The notes beneath the pieces were generated by a model. It worked only from the letters and a program-made list of their open reading frames with translations. It did not search any database and was not told the DNA's origin. From positions 992,001 through 1,056,000 of the forward strand of contig NZ_JASZYK010000001.1 of NCBI RefSeq assembly GCF_030317035.1: a stretch of 64,000 bases of DNA. Reading direction: 5' to 3'. Below, piece after piece: positions 1-8,948 of the stretch; position 1 is the stretch's first letter, and the number at the start of each line of letters is the position of its first letter. Source of the stretch: Variovorax sp. J22G73 (lineage in GTDB: Bacteria > Pseudomonadota > Gammaproteobacteria > Burkholderiales > Burkholderiaceae_C). The position numbers and the translations under genes were made by a program.

Positions 1-335
1 GTGCCGGTGTATTCGGCATAGAGGTCGATGGCGCCCGAGCGCAGTGCCTCGTACACGATGGCCGTGTTGCCCAGGCCCTGCCGCAGCACGGGAGCCGACG
101 CGGTGTGCGGCGCGGCCGTTTGCGCGAGCAGCTCGGCCAGGATGTACGACTCGGTGAAGCGCTTGGAGCCGACGCGCAAGGTGTCGTCCGCGGCGTGCGC
201 GGCGTGCGCGGCCTGCGAGCCAAGCACCGTGCCGAACAGCGCGAGCAGGAGCGGCAAGAGCGGCAAGAGCTTCAGGATCGACTGGATCGGCAGGAGCAGC
301 AGGGCAGGTTGCCACGGGCGGCGGAGCATGTGCAT
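1..335 (-). CDS. Osmoprotectant-type ABC transporter substrate-binding protein, N-terminal part
   Basis: Only the first 111 codons are inside the window; the gene runs off the left edge. An ATG at 335 (a second in-frame ATG at 329) opens a long hydrophobic signal peptide of about 45 residues ending around AHAAHA. The mature start, VGSKRFTESYILAELLAQ, followed by QGLGNTAIVYEALRSGAIDLY and AEYTGT, matches the start of the glycine betaine/choline (OpuAC/OsmF-like) periplasmic binding family. By family it would bind a quaternary amine for an ABC importer; the permease genes would lie to the left and cannot be seen. The ligand is not predictable from this fragment. Confidence 0.82.
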   Translation of the reverse strand, partial: MHMLRRPWQPALLLLPIQSILKLLPLLPLLLALFGTVLGSQAAHAAHAADDTLRVGSKRFTESYILAELLAQTAAPHTASAPVLRQGLGNTAIVYEALRSGAIDLYAEYTG

Positions 336-440
336 CGCGGGCAGTTTATAGACAACGCCCCGTTCGGCGTACCCGCCAATCTCCTACACGCCGTCGTGCG
401 CGCAACCGATGCGCCCTGCAGGCGGCGGGGGGCATCATCG

Positions 441-1670
441 ATGTCCATGAAGCCCACACCCTCGACACCGGACCCCTCCCAACCCGATCCCTTGCCCGCC
501 ACCGATGTGCATGGGCTGCGCGAACTGCCTGGTGTGCATGTGGAGGGCTACAGCCTTCAGCTGCGCGACAAGGACGGGTTCGTCGGCGACCAGGCGAGCC
601 AGACGGCGTTCAGGGAACTGCTGGAGCGCTGGCGCAAGCGCCGCCGCAAGAACGGCGTCGACCCGCTGGGCGACATGCACTCGCGCGACCTGAGCAAGAA
701 GGAGCTCGACCGCGTGCTCGGCGCGAAGAGGGCCTCTGAGGCCGGCGACGTGATGCACGGCGTGATCGAGGAGTTCACCGAAGAACTCGCCTCGGTGATC
801 CAGCGCTTTCTGCGTCAGCCCTCGTGGCACAAGGTGGAGCGCATCGTCATCGGCGGCGGCTTTCCGGAGAGCGACGTGGGCGAGCGCGCGGTGCTGCAAA
901 CGGCCGCCATCCTCGAGGAGCTGGGCCTGCACGTGCAGATGGGCCGGCTGTCGCACAACGTGGACGACGGCGGGCTCATCGGCTGGGTGCACCTCACGCC
1001 GCCGGCGCTGCTGCGCAAGTACGACGCCATCCTGGCGGTGGACATCGGCGGCACCAACGTGCGCTGCGGCATCGTGCAGACGCGCTTTCGCAAGACGCAG
1101 GACTTCTCGCGTGCGCGGGTGGTGCGGCGCGAGAAGTGGCGCCATGCCGACGAGAGCCCCAACCGCAGCCTGATGGTGGAGCACATCGCCGACATGCTGA
1201 TGGACATGGTGCGCTACAGCGAGCGCAAGAAGATCCGGCTCGCGCCTTTCATCGGCATCGGCTGCCCGGGGCTGATTCGCCCCGACGGCTCCATTGCGCG
1301 CGGCGCGCAGAACCTGCCCGGCGACTGGGAGAGCCACGCTTTCCACCTGCCGACGGCGGTGTGGCGGCGCATGCTGACGCTGGGCGCCGACCCGATGCTG
1401 GTTCTGATGCACAACGACGCGGTGGTGCAGGGCCTGAGCGAGCTGCCCTTCATGCGCGACGTGAAGCACTGGGGCGTGCTGACCATCGGCACGGGGCTGG
1501 GCAATGTGAGCTTCACGAACGTGCCGCTGCCCGAGGAGCTGACGCCGAAGGGCGGGAAGGCTGCGAAGGCCTCCAGGAAGGCGAAGGGCTCGAAGGACGA
1601 GAAGGCCGAAAAGACCGAGAAGGACTCGACAGCCAAGAAGTCCGCCAAGAAGGCCGCGAAAAAAGCCTGA
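441..1670 (+). CDS. ROK-family sugar-kinase-like protein with permuted motif order
   Basis: The 409-residue product carries the phosphate-1 motif DIGGTN at residues 201-206, GCPG at 274-277, the NDA with the presumed catalytic Asp at 325-327 and GTGLG at 350-354, all typical of ROK kinases. In ordinary ROK proteins DIGGTN sits near residue 6 and the IVIGGG adenosine-side motif is close to the C terminus. Here IVIGGG is at 135-140, before DIGGTN, and little follows GTGLG except an Ala/Lys-rich tail (about 369-409). This suggests a circularly permuted ROK fold (inference). The ATG at 441 is chosen because the upstream frame has no homology-like content. Substrate unknown; glucokinase-like activity is only one possibility. 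Its stop is 4 bp from the convergent stop of the next gene. Confidence 0.78.
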   Translation: MSMKPTPSTPDPSQPDPLPATDVHGLRELPGVHVEGYSLQLRDKDGFVGDQASQTAFRELLERWRKRRRKNGVDPLGDMHSRDLSKKELDRVLGAKRASEAGDVMHGVIEEFTEELASVIQRFLRQPSWHKVERIVIGGGFPESDVGERAVLQTAAILEELGLHVQMGRLSHNVDDGGLIGWVHLTPPALLRKYDAILAVDIGGTNVRCGIVQTRFRKTQDFSRARVVRREKWRHADESPNRSLMVEHIADMLMDMVRYSERKKIRLAPFIGIGCPGLIRPDGSIARGAQNLPGDWESHAFHLPTAVWRRMLTLGADPMLVLMHNDAVVQGLSELPFMRDVKHWGVLTIGTGLGNVSFTNVPLPEELTPKGGKAAKASRKAKGSKDEKAEKTEKDSTAKKSAKKAAKKA

Positions 1671-1674
1671 CCCT

Positions 1675-3444
1675 CTAAGGCGTCACGCGCGTGAGCGCCG
1701 ACACGCTCGCGATGTTGCCCGCCGCGTCCATGGCGCGCGCCTCGATGTTCGCGTAGCCCGCGGCCGAGGGCGTCCAGCGGCAGGAGAAGGGCGCGGCCTG
1801 CAGGCTGCACACGGTCTTGCCGTCGACGATGAAGCTCAGCTGCGCCACGCCGGCCGAGGCGTTGGCCGCCAGCTGCGCGGGCGCGCGCGCCGCGGCGGCG
1901 GGGGGCACCGTCATCGCCACGGCCGGTGGCGCGGTCACGCTCGGCGGGCTCACGACGACATTGGCCGATGCCACCGCGGTGTTGCCCGCGGCGTCCACGC
2001 CGATCACGCGAATGGTCTGCACGCCCGCGCTGCTCGGCGTCCAGCTGCAGGTGTAGGGCGGGGCGGTGAAGGTGCAGATCGGAATGCTGTCGCGGCCCAG
2101 CACCTTCACGCCCCACACGCCCACGTTGTCGACCACCGCCGGTGCGATCACCGTGGGCTGGCCGACCGTGGCGTTCGACGGCGCCGACAGCGACACGGTC
2201 GGCGGCGTCACGTCGATGCCGCCCAGCGCCAGGTCGATGGTGAAGCCCGGCTGGCCCTGCACCGCCTTCTGCTCGAAGGCGTCGAAGATGGTGAACCAGC
2301 TCGCGCCCGGCGCGCGGTTTTGCGCATGCGCCTTCACCAGCAGGGTCGACTTGCCCACGACGAAGCAGCTGAAGCCGCAGTCCCAGTCGAACACGAAGCG
2401 GCCCGACGCATCGGCCACGCCCGTCACCAGCATCACCAGCGGCTTGCCCGCGCCCGGGTTGCGCCACACCGACACCTGCGCGCCGGGCAGCGCGGCGCCG
2501 CTGTCTCGGTCGCTCACGCGCACCTGCGTGCTGGTGGTGCCGGCCATGAACTTGGAGCTGCCGAGCTTGGGCCAGTCGGTCCAGTCGGTGTCGATGTTGG
2601 CCTTGGTGCCGGGCGTGAAGCGAATCATGTCCAGCGTGGCGATGCGGTTGGCCGCCGGGTCGCGGCGCTGCTCGAACACGGTGCCCAGCAGCGGGTCGAG
2701 CCGCCAGTGCTGGCGCGTCCACCAGTAGCGGTCGCTGTCGTCGGCCAGCGCCAGGTCGACGATGGGCGCCACGCCGGTGGTGTCCGCCACGGCGATGCCG
2801 TTGTAGTACTCGCCCGCGCCGGCGCCGAACACATGCTCCAACTCGTGCAGCAGCGTCTTCAGCTGGCGGCCCAGGTAGTCTTTCTCGGTCGATTCGGGCA
2901 CGCCCGGGCTGGGCGCGCGCGACAGGCGCAGCGGGTCGTGAATGGCGACCCAGTTCAGGTTCCAGGCCACGCCCTTCTGTGGAAAGGTCCAGCTGGTGGA
3001 AAGGCCGCCGTGGCTGTAGCCGCGGGTGGACTTGTTGATGCACACCACCACTTCGCCGTTGACCAGGCCGTTGTAGGCGCACTGCGGCGCGGCGGCGGGC
3101 GGCACCAACTGCAGGTCGGTGGTGGGGTCGAAGGCAAAGCTGCGCACCGTTTCGCGCGTGAACACGGTATTGACGTCTGCCACGTACTGGGCAAGCCGGC
3201 GGCCGGCTTCGGCGGGGCCGATGTCGGCGGCGAGCTCGGGGTCGACGATGAGTTTCAGGCGGTGCACGCTGGGCGGTGCGCGGCCGATGTTGTCCATGGC
3301 GGCATGGGCGGCGTGGGCCGGGAACAGGGCAGCGAAGGCAGCTGTCATGGCAATCAGGGCCGTGATCGCCTTCATTCCACACAGCGCGAACAGCGATGCA
3401 AGCGCTGCGCTCGCCTGTGCTCGCAGCCTCGACAACGCTCGCAT
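1675..3444 (-). CDS. Secreted HExxH protein with C-terminal Ig-like domains (putative metalloprotease)
   Basis: A 589-residue secreted protein. With the ATG at 3444 the signal peptide is long; the internal ATG at 3375 (residue 24) gives a more ordinary one ending in AHAAHA, so the true start is uncertain. Residues 200-204 are HELEH, followed by FGAGAGEYYN, a plausible zinc-metalloprotease site, although a clear third ligand is not assigned. A carboxypeptidase-regulatory-like beta domain lies around 305-385. Two related Ig-like repeats close the protein, each with the pattern CxxxxxPYxCxWTPS/PFxCxWTPS followed by DAAGN. Family-level function (extracellular protease or adhesin) is inference. 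It is convergent with the ROK gene and has no clear operon partner. Confidence 0.62.
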   Translation of the reverse strand: MRALSRLRAQASAALASLFALCGMKAITALIAMTAAFAALFPAHAAHAAMDNIGRAPPSVHRLKLIVDPELAADIGPAEAGRRLAQYVADVNTVFTRETVRSFAFDPTTDLQLVPPAAAPQCAYNGLVNGEVVVCINKSTRGYSHGGLSTSWTFPQKGVAWNLNWVAIHDPLRLSRAPSPGVPESTEKDYLGRQLKTLLHELEHVFGAGAGEYYNGIAVADTTGVAPIVDLALADDSDRYWWTRQHWRLDPLLGTVFEQRRDPAANRIATLDMIRFTPGTKANIDTDWTDWPKLGSSKFMAGTTSTQVRVSDRDSGAALPGAQVSVWRNPGAGKPLVMLVTGVADASGRFVFDWDCGFSCFVVGKSTLLVKAHAQNRAPGASWFTIFDAFEQKAVQGQPGFTIDLALGGIDVTPPTVSLSAPSNATVGQPTVIAPAVVDNVGVWGVKVLGRDSIPICTFTAPPYTCSWTPSSAGVQTIRVIGVDAAGNTAVASANVVVSPPSVTAPPAVAMTVPPAAAARAPAQLAANASAGVAQLSFIVDGKTVCSLQAAPFSCRWTPSAAGYANIEARAMDAAGNIASVSALTRVTP

Positions 3445-3541
3445 CGGTCAACCCCGGGGCCGGGGTCAACTACCGGAACCGGTGGGAATTCTAGGGCTCA
3501 GCTTCCGTTTGTTTCACAAACGTTGCATTTGCGCACCGCGA

Positions 3542-4930
3542 TTACAGCTGGAAAGCTACCGTCAGCAGCAGCCCCTCGGCCAGGTCGCGCATCAGCCCGG
3601 GGCGCCGCGCGCGGTAGGGCTCGCCGGCGGAAGCGGTGGTTTCGATCCACTCGGCCAGCCAGTCGATTTGGTCCGCGCCGTAGAACACCACCGCCGCCTC
3701 GTGGTTCAGCAGCAGGCTGCGCAGGTCGAGGTTGATGGAGCCGCACATCGCCAGTTCGTCGTCGACCACCACCGCCTTGGCGTGCGCCATGAAGGGCAGC
3801 ATGCGAAAGCTCACGCCCGCGCGCGCCAGGTCGCGCATGGCGCGCGCGCGCACGAAGTCGGCCAGCCGGTGGTTGGACACGGCCGGCATCGCGATGGTCA
3901 CCTGCACGCCGCGCCGCGCGGCCAGCCGCAGCGCGTCGCGCAGGCCGTCGCCGGGCACGAAGTAGGGCGTGATGGCCAGCAGCCGGTGCTCGGCGCGAAA
4001 ACACGCGTCGATCAGCAGCGCGTGCGCCGTGTCTTCGGTCTGGTCGGGCCCGCTGGGCAGGAACTGGGCCATGGCGGTGCCGGGGCCTTCGGGCGCGTCG
4101 TCGCACACGATGGCGCGGGCCTTGCGGCTGCGCACCGAGGCCCAGTCGTGGTCGAACTGCCGCGCCGCCGCCGCGGCCACGCTGCCGCGCAGGTCGAACG
4201 ACAGGTCGAGCCAGGCCACGCGGTGCTTTTCGTTGCCGGTGAAGTACTCGCCCGCCAGGTTGCGCCCGCCCGACCAGAGCCAGGCGTCGTCCGCGATGGT
4301 GAACTTGCGGTGGTTGCGCAGGTTGCGCGGGCCGATGCGGCGCAGGCTGAAGAAGGGGCGGAACACCGCCACCTCGCCCCCCGCCGCGCGCAGCCGGTCG
4401 AAATGGTGGCGCGGCAGCGAGAGCGCGCCGAAGCCGTCGAGCAGCACGCGCACCTTCACGCCTTCGCGCGCGCGCTGGGCCAGGCGCTCGAGCACGGCGT
4501 GGCCGAGCGCGTCGTTGCCGATGATGAAGGTGCACACGTCGATGCGCTCGCGCGCCCCGTCGATCACCTGCCACAGCGCCTCGCGCGCGGCCTCGCCGTC
4601 GGCGTGCATGCGGATGGCGCTGCGCCCGGGCGGCGCCAGGCCGAAGCTCTCGATCAGGTCGGCCGCCCAGTGCCCCGGCGGCACCGAGCGCGGCGGCCGG
4701 GGCGAACCCGCGGGACGCAGCTTGCGCTGGCCGAACAGCAGGTACATCGGCAGGATGAAGTAGGGCATCAGCACCAGCCCCATGACCCAGGCGATGGCCG
4801 TGGTGGGGGCGCGCTGCTCGCGGCGTGCGCGCGTGGTCAGCACGTAGACGAGCAGTGCGAAGGTCACGACCAGGAAATGCTGCGAGGGAGAAGGCAGCCA
4901 GTCGAACTTCGAGACGCTTGCAATGGGCAT
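3542..4930 (-). CDS. cls: Cardiolipin synthase (phospholipase D family)
   Basis: 462 residues from the ATG at 4930. Two N-terminal transmembrane segments (about 18-33 and 44-66) precede two phospholipase D domains with complete HKD motifs: H207-K209-D214 (HRKFTIAD) and H383-K385-D390 (HAKAVVVD), each followed by the usual G/S-x-N (GGRN; GSIN). This arrangement is that of bacterial ClsA-type cardiolipin synthases, which join two phosphatidylglycerol molecules at the inner membrane, releasing glycerol. The open frame extends to 5044 but the upstream part is charged and unlike the family, so the MPIASVSKFDW start is preferred. ClsB/ClsC-type or other PLD-family transferase activity cannot be excluded. 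Confidence 0.85.
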   Translation of the reverse strand: MPIASVSKFDWLPSPSQHFLVVTFALLVYVLTTRARREQRAPTTAIAWVMGLVLMPYFILPMYLLFGQRKLRPAGSPRPPRSVPPGHWAADLIESFGLAPPGRSAIRMHADGEAAREALWQVIDGARERIDVCTFIIGNDALGHAVLERLAQRAREGVKVRVLLDGFGALSLPRHHFDRLRAAGGEVAVFRPFFSLRRIGPRNLRNHRKFTIADDAWLWSGGRNLAGEYFTGNEKHRVAWLDLSFDLRGSVAAAAARQFDHDWASVRSRKARAIVCDDAPEGPGTAMAQFLPSGPDQTEDTAHALLIDACFRAEHRLLAITPYFVPGDGLRDALRLAARRGVQVTIAMPAVSNHRLADFVRARAMRDLARAGVSFRMLPFMAHAKAVVVDDELAMCGSINLDLRSLLLNHEAAVVFYGADQIDWLAEWIETTASAGEPYRARRPGLMRDLAEGLLLTVAFQL

Positions 4931-5000
4931 GGGTCGATGATGCCTGAGCACCCCCGGCGCGGCGCCGATTTCCCTCGGCGCCGGTCGTTCTGCTGCCCGT

Positions 5001-5702
5001 TCAGCGCCGCAGGAAGGCCGGCACGCCGCGCCCCTGCGAGGCAAGGAACCGCATCATCGGGTCGACCACCGCGCGCACCGCGGGCCGCTCGCCCACGCGG
5101 GTGCGCCAGGCCAGCAGGCGCGGCGTGGCGTCGGTCATGCCCGCGCCCTTGCGGTCGGCGAACACGCACGCCATGTAGAAGGCGATGTCGGCGAAGGAAT
5201 ACGGGCCGGCCAGGTGCTCGCGCGTGGCCAGCAGGCCTTCCATCTCGTCGTAGAAGCGCGCGCAGCCGGCGCAGGCCGCCACCGCGGCGGCGCTCTTCAT
5301 GTCGTGCTGCAGGCCGAAGAGCTTGATGACGTGGGGGAAGAACACCTCGTCAGACTTCTGCTCCAGCTGCCGCGCGCGGGCCCGCTCGGCAATGCCGCGG
5401 GGCCACAGCGCGAGGTGCGCGGGGCCGGGGTAGCGGTCTTCGAGGTACTCGAGGATCTGGGTGGAGTCGAACAGCGCCACTTCGTCAGGGCCGCCGTGGT
5501 CGCCGCCGATGGTGTCGACCCACACCGGCACCTGCTGCTTGACCGGGTTGACCCGCAGCACCTCGGGGTGCTTGGGCTCGTAGGCGTCGTCGGTGGTGAA
5601 GGGCACCATGACGAGATCGAAGGGCACGCCTTTTTCGCGCGCCGCGATCTCGACCTTGGCGCCGAACATGCTGAGGGGACCGGAGTAGAGGGTTGTCGTC
5701 AT
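5001..5702 (-). CDS. Glutathione S-transferase family protein
   Basis: 233 residues. The N-terminal thioredoxin-like half ([21 protein letters not shown], then VPVW at the cis-Pro position and [14 protein letters not shown] contacting glutathione in the family) and an all-helical C-terminal half with [14 protein letters not shown] place it in the cytosolic GST superfamily. The preferred ATG is 5702; an alternative ATG at 5741 would overlap the stop of the upstream methyltransferase gene as ATGA, implying translational coupling. It lies in the same transcription unit as the MetE-like gene and back-to-back with the VanA-like oxygenase, so a role in aromatic or formaldehyde/electrophile metabolism is conceivable but unproven. 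Confidence 0.8.
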   Translation of the reverse strand: MTTTLYSGPLSMFGAKVEIAAREKGVPFDLVMVPFTTDDAYEPKHPEVLRVNPVKQQVPVWVDTIGGDHGGPDEVALFDSTQILEYLEDRYPGPAHLALWPRGIAERARARQLEQKSDEVFFPHVIKLFGLQHDMKSAAAVAACAGCARFYDEMEGLLATREHLAGPYSFADIAFYMACVFADRKGAGMTDATPRLLAWRTRVGERPAVRAVVDPMMRFLASQGRGVPAFLRR

Positions 5703-5740
5703 ATGGGTTGCGACTTGACCAGAAACCGGCCCCCGGTGCA

Positions 5741-6862
5741 TCAGGTCGAGCCCCAGACCTCCTGCGCCGTCTCGACCACCAGGCGCAGCTTGGCGCGCTG
5801 CGCTTCCACCGCGATGTTGTTGCCGTGCACGGTGCTGGAGAAGCCGCACTGCGGCGACAGCGCCAGCTGGTCGAGCGAGGCGTACTTGGCGGCGTCGTCG
5901 ATGCGGCGCTTGAGCTCGTCCTTGTCTTCCATCTCGCCGAACTTCGTGGTCACCAGGCCGAGCACCACGGTCTTGCCCTTGGGCAGGTAGCGCAGCGGCT
6001 TGAAGTCGCCCGAGCGGGCGTCGTCGTACTCCATGAAGTAGGCGTCCAGGTCCATCTCCTTCAGCAGCGCCTCGGCCACGGGCTCGTAGTTGCCGGCCGC
6101 GGCGTGCGTGCTCTTGAAGTTGCCGCGGCACAGGTGCATGGCCAGCAGCATGCCCGGCGGCTTCTGCGCGACCACCTTGTTGATGAAGGCGGCGTAGCGG
6201 TGCGGCAGCTCGTTCGGGTCGTCGCCGCGCTTGCGGGCGGCTTCGCGCATGTGCTCGTCGCACAGGTAGGCCAGGTTGGTGTCGTCCATCTGCACGTAGG
6301 TGCAGCCGGCCGCGGCCAGCGAGCGCAGCTCGTCGCCATAGGCCTTGGCCACGTCGTCGTAGAAGGCCGGGTCGAGCTCGGGGTATGCCGTCTTGCTGAT
6401 GCCCGCGCGCCCGCCGCGAAAGTGCAGCATGGTCGGCGAGGGAATGGTCACCTTCGGCGTGTTGCCCGCGGCCACCTGGCTCTTCAGGTACTGGAAGTCG
6501 GCCAGCTGGATGTCCTTCACGTGGCGCACCGTGTCGGTCACGCGCATGGCGGGCGGGGCCAGCTCCTCGGTGCCGTCGGGCTTGCGGATGGTGACCGGAA
6601 TGTCGGTCTTCACGCCGCCGAGCTGGTCGAGAAAGTCGATGTGGAAGTACGTGCGGCGGAATTCGCCGTCGGTGATGCTCTTCAGGCCGATGTCTTCCTG
6701 GAACTTCACGATCTCGGTGATGGCCTTGTCTTCGACCAGGCGAAGCTGCTCGGGCGTGATCTCGCCCTCGGCCTTCTGCTCGCGGGCTTCGAGCAGGTAC
6801 TTGGGACGCAGGAAACTGCCCACGTGGTCGAAGCGGGCGGGCAATGCGGCGTGCTGTGACAT
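5741..6862 (-). CDS. Core MetE-like (cobalamin-independent methionine synthase C-terminal domain) methyltransferase
   Basis: 373 residues from the ATG at 6862, preceded by GGAG at suitable spacing. It corresponds to the catalytic C-terminal barrel of MetE without the N-terminal domain, as in YxjG/YxjH-type proteins. The zinc site is intact: H243 and C245 (HLC), E278 (FMEYDD) and C339 (SPQCGF), and the DxxF/HVGS start is typical. Full-length MetE uses methyl-tetrahydrofolate to methylate homocysteine; short versions are known that use other methyl donors or related thiols. The donor here is unknown. The gene is divergent from a VanA-like oxygenase across a shared promoter region and is followed by a GST gene, suggesting a catabolic rather than housekeeping context. 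Confidence 0.83.
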   Translation of the reverse strand: MSQHAALPARFDHVGSFLRPKYLLEAREQKAEGEITPEQLRLVEDKAITEIVKFQEDIGLKSITDGEFRRTYFHIDFLDQLGGVKTDIPVTIRKPDGTEELAPPAMRVTDTVRHVKDIQLADFQYLKSQVAAGNTPKVTIPSPTMLHFRGGRAGISKTAYPELDPAFYDDVAKAYGDELRSLAAAGCTYVQMDDTNLAYLCDEHMREAARKRGDDPNELPHRYAAFINKVVAQKPPGMLLAMHLCRGNFKSTHAAAGNYEPVAEALLKEMDLDAYFMEYDDARSGDFKPLRYLPKGKTVVLGLVTTKFGEMEDKDELKRRIDDAAKYASLDQLALSPQCGFSSTVHGNNIAVEAQRAKLRLVVETAQEVWGST

Positions 6863-6928
6863 GGATGACTCCGTCGTGATTTTTGGGGGAACGAGCGCAG
6901 ATCGTATCGCCATCGAAATGAAGCTGCC

Positions 6929-7000
6929 TGTATACAGCGGAGTCGGTGTTTACCCTGAAATAGCGATAAATCGCTGGAAATTTGGCTGTCTCTGTATACA
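6929..7000. promoter_or_regulatory. Divergent promoter region with two TGTATACA palindromes, probable GntR operators
   Basis: TGTATACA occurs at 6929-6936 and again at 6993-7000, exactly 64 bp apart, between the divergent MetE-like and VanA-like genes. The core GT-AT-AC fits the general GT-N-AC operator pattern of GntR/FadR-type regulators, and such a regulator is encoded at 8114-8908. Between them, at 6962-6975, lies a perfect inverted repeat AGCGAT-AA-ATCGCT. The second palindrome ends 10 bp before the vanA start codon, so binding there would block transcription or translation initiation. Sites are seen directly; the assignment to this regulator is inference. Confidence 0.6.
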
Positions 7001-7010
7001 TTGCGTATTC

Positions 7011-8117
7011 ATGAAAACGCCCACGACCGCCTTTCCGCTGAACGCCTGGTATGCCGCCGCCTACGACGTCGAAGTGCGTCACGCGCTGCTGCCGCGCACC
7101 ATCTGCAACCAGAAAGTGGTGCTGTTCCGCCGCACCGACGGCCAGGTGGCCGTGCTGGAAGACGCCTGCTGGCACCGGCTGATGCCGCTGTCGCTGGGCC
7201 GCCTGGAAGGCGACGAGCTGGTGTGCGGCTACCACGGGCTGGTCTACAACAGCCAGGGCCGCTGCACCCACATGCCGAGCCAGGAAACGCTCAACCCCTC
7301 GGCCTGCGTGCGCAGCTTTCCGGCGGTGGAAAGGCACCGCTTCGTGTGGATCTGGCCCGGCGACCCGGCCAAGGCCGACCCGGCATCGATCCCCGACATG
7401 CACTGGAACGACGACCCCGCCTGGGCCGGCGACGGCAAGATGATTCGCGTCAACTGCGACTACCGCCTGGTGGTCGACAACCTGATGGACCTGACGCACG
7501 AGACCTTCGTGCACGGCTCGTCCATCGGCAACCGCGAGGTGGCCGAGGCGCCCTTCGTGGCCACGCACGGCGACCGCTCGGCCACCGTGACGCGCTGGAT
7601 GGAAAACATCGACCCGCCGCCTTTCTGGGGCAGCCAGATTCGCCATGCGCGCGGCTACACGGGCAAGGTCGACCGCTGGCAGATCATTCGCTTCGAAGGC
7701 CCGTGCACGGTGAACATCGACGTGGGCGTGGCCGAGGCCGGCAGCGGCGCGGTTCCAAGCGGCGAGAACCCGGGCGACCGCAGCAAGGGCGTGAACGGCT
7801 ACGTGCTCAACACCATCACTCCCGAGACCGACAAGACCTGCCTGTACTTCTGGGCCTTCTCGCGCAACTACTGCCTGGGCGAGCAGCGCCTCACGCACGA
7901 GCTGCGCGAAGGCGTCTCGGGCATCTTCCGCGAGGACGAGCTGGTGCTCGAGGCCCAGCAGAAAGCCATGGACGACCACCCCGACCACAAGTTCTACAAC
8001 CTGAACATCGACGCCGGCTCCATGTGGGCGCGCCGGCTCATCGACCGCATGGTCGAGAAGGAAAAGCCCGCGCGCGCGGCCATTCCCATTCGCGCCGTCG
8101 AGAAGCAGGCCGCATGA
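7011..8117 (+). CDS. vanA: VanA-like Rieske oxygenase, aromatic O-demethylase oxygenase component
   Basis: 368 residues. The Rieske [2Fe-2S] ligands are C53, H55, C72 and H75 (CWH...CGYH). The mononuclear iron region N157-L-M-D160-L-T-H163-E-T-F-V-H168 is complete. Sequence flow ([53 protein letters not shown]) closely follows vanillate O-demethylase VanA, which converts vanillate to protocatechuate and formaldehyde with electrons from VanB. Other methoxy- or carboxy-aromatics are possible substrates. It shares an ATGA with the GntR gene, and its reductase follows two genes on. The ATG at 7011 has no strong Shine-Dalgarno sequence. Confidence 0.78.
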   Translation: MKTPTTAFPLNAWYAAAYDVEVRHALLPRTICNQKVVLFRRTDGQVAVLEDACWHRLMPLSLGRLEGDELVCGYHGLVYNSQGRCTHMPSQETLNPSACVRSFPAVERHRFVWIWPGDPAKADPASIPDMHWNDDPAWAGDGKMIRVNCDYRLVVDNLMDLTHETFVHGSSIGNREVAEAPFVATHGDRSATVTRWMENIDPPPFWGSQIRHARGYTGKVDRWQIIRFEGPCTVNIDVGVAEAGSGAVPSGENPGDRSKGVNGYVLNTITPETDKTCLYFWAFSRNYCLGEQRLTHELREGVSGIFREDELVLEAQQKAMDDHPDHKFYNLNIDAGSMWARRLIDRMVEKEKPARAAIPIRAVEKQAA

Positions 8118-8908
8118 AGGTCGCCGCTGTGTCCGGTGCCGCCAACCCAGTCAACCCCGCCGAGCCCGCCGACAGCGGCAGCTCCCAGGGCGTGAAGGCG
8201 CAGCTGCGGCTGCGCGAAATGATCCTGGCGGGCGAGCTGCCCGGCGGCGCGCGCATTGCCGAGGTGGCCATCTCCGAGCAGCTCGGCGTGTCGCGCACCC
8301 CGGTGCGCACCGCGCTGATGCGGCTGGAGCAGGAAGGCCTGCTCGAAGCCTTGCCCAACGGCGGCTACGCGGTGCGCACGTTTTCCGAGCGCGACGTGGC
8401 CGACGCCATCGAGCTGCGCGGCACGCTCGAAGGCCTGGTCGCGCGGCTGGCAGCCGAGCGCGGCGCGGCGCCGGTGGTGCTGCGCGAAGCGCGCGCCTGC
8501 CTCGCGCGCATCGACGAACTGCTGCGCGAACCGGCGCTGGACGACGCGGCCTTCTCGCGCTACGTGACGCACAACGAGCGCTTTCATGCGCTGCTGTGCG
8601 AAATGGCGGGCAGCCCCGTCATCGCGCAGCAGCTGGAGCGCGTGGTCAACCTGCCGTTCGCCTCGCCCTCGGGCTTTGTCATCGTGCAGGCCAATTCGCC
8701 GGCTGCGCGCGACATGCTCGTCATCGCGCAAGACCAGCACCTGCAGGTGCTCGACGCCATCGAGTCCGGCGAGGGCTCGCGCGCCGAAGCGCTGATGCGC
8801 GAGCACAGCCGCATCGCGCGTCGCAACCTGCGCGAGGCGCTGCACGGCACGCCCACCGCCGAGCAGCGCCCGCTGCCCGGCGTGCAGCTGATTCGCCGCC
8901 GCGGCTGA
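8114..8908 (+). CDS. GntR-family transcriptional regulator (FadR/FCD type)
   Basis: 264 residues. A winged helix occupies about 25-95 ([20 protein letters not shown] as the recognition region, [13 protein letters not shown] as the wing), followed by an all-helical FCD ligand domain of about 140 residues with [18 protein letters not shown] and HNERFHALL, the latter contributing candidate metal/ligand histidines. The ATG overlaps the stop of the oxygenase gene, so the regulator is co-translated with the pathway it probably controls, a common autoregulated arrangement. Likely operators are the TGTATACA pair at 6929-7000. The effector is presumably an aromatic acid, which is inference. Confidence 0.85.
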   Translation: MKVAAVSGAANPVNPAEPADSGSSQGVKAQLRLREMILAGELPGGARIAEVAISEQLGVSRTPVRTALMRLEQEGLLEALPNGGYAVRTFSERDVADAIELRGTLEGLVARLAAERGAAPVVLREARACLARIDELLREPALDDAAFSRYVTHNERFHALLCEMAGSPVIAQQLERVVNLPFASPSGFVIVQANSPAARDMLVIAQDQHLQVLDAIESGEGSRAEALMREHSRIARRNLREALHGTPTAEQRPLPGVQLIRRRG

Positions 8909-8948
8909 AGCGGCCGTCCTTTCTCTTTTTGCCCCTGGTGTTCCCCCG

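Noticed and set aside
1214..3469. A 751-codon minus-strand frame covering the ROK and metalloprotease region
   Set aside because: It is out of frame with the metalloprotease, which has a coherent signal peptide, HExxH and Ig-like repeats; shadow frame.
5001..7988. A single 995-codon minus-strand frame that would fuse the GST to upstream sequence
   Set aside because: Only the last 233 residues are GST-like; the rest is the out-of-frame shadow of the MetE-like and VanA-like genes.
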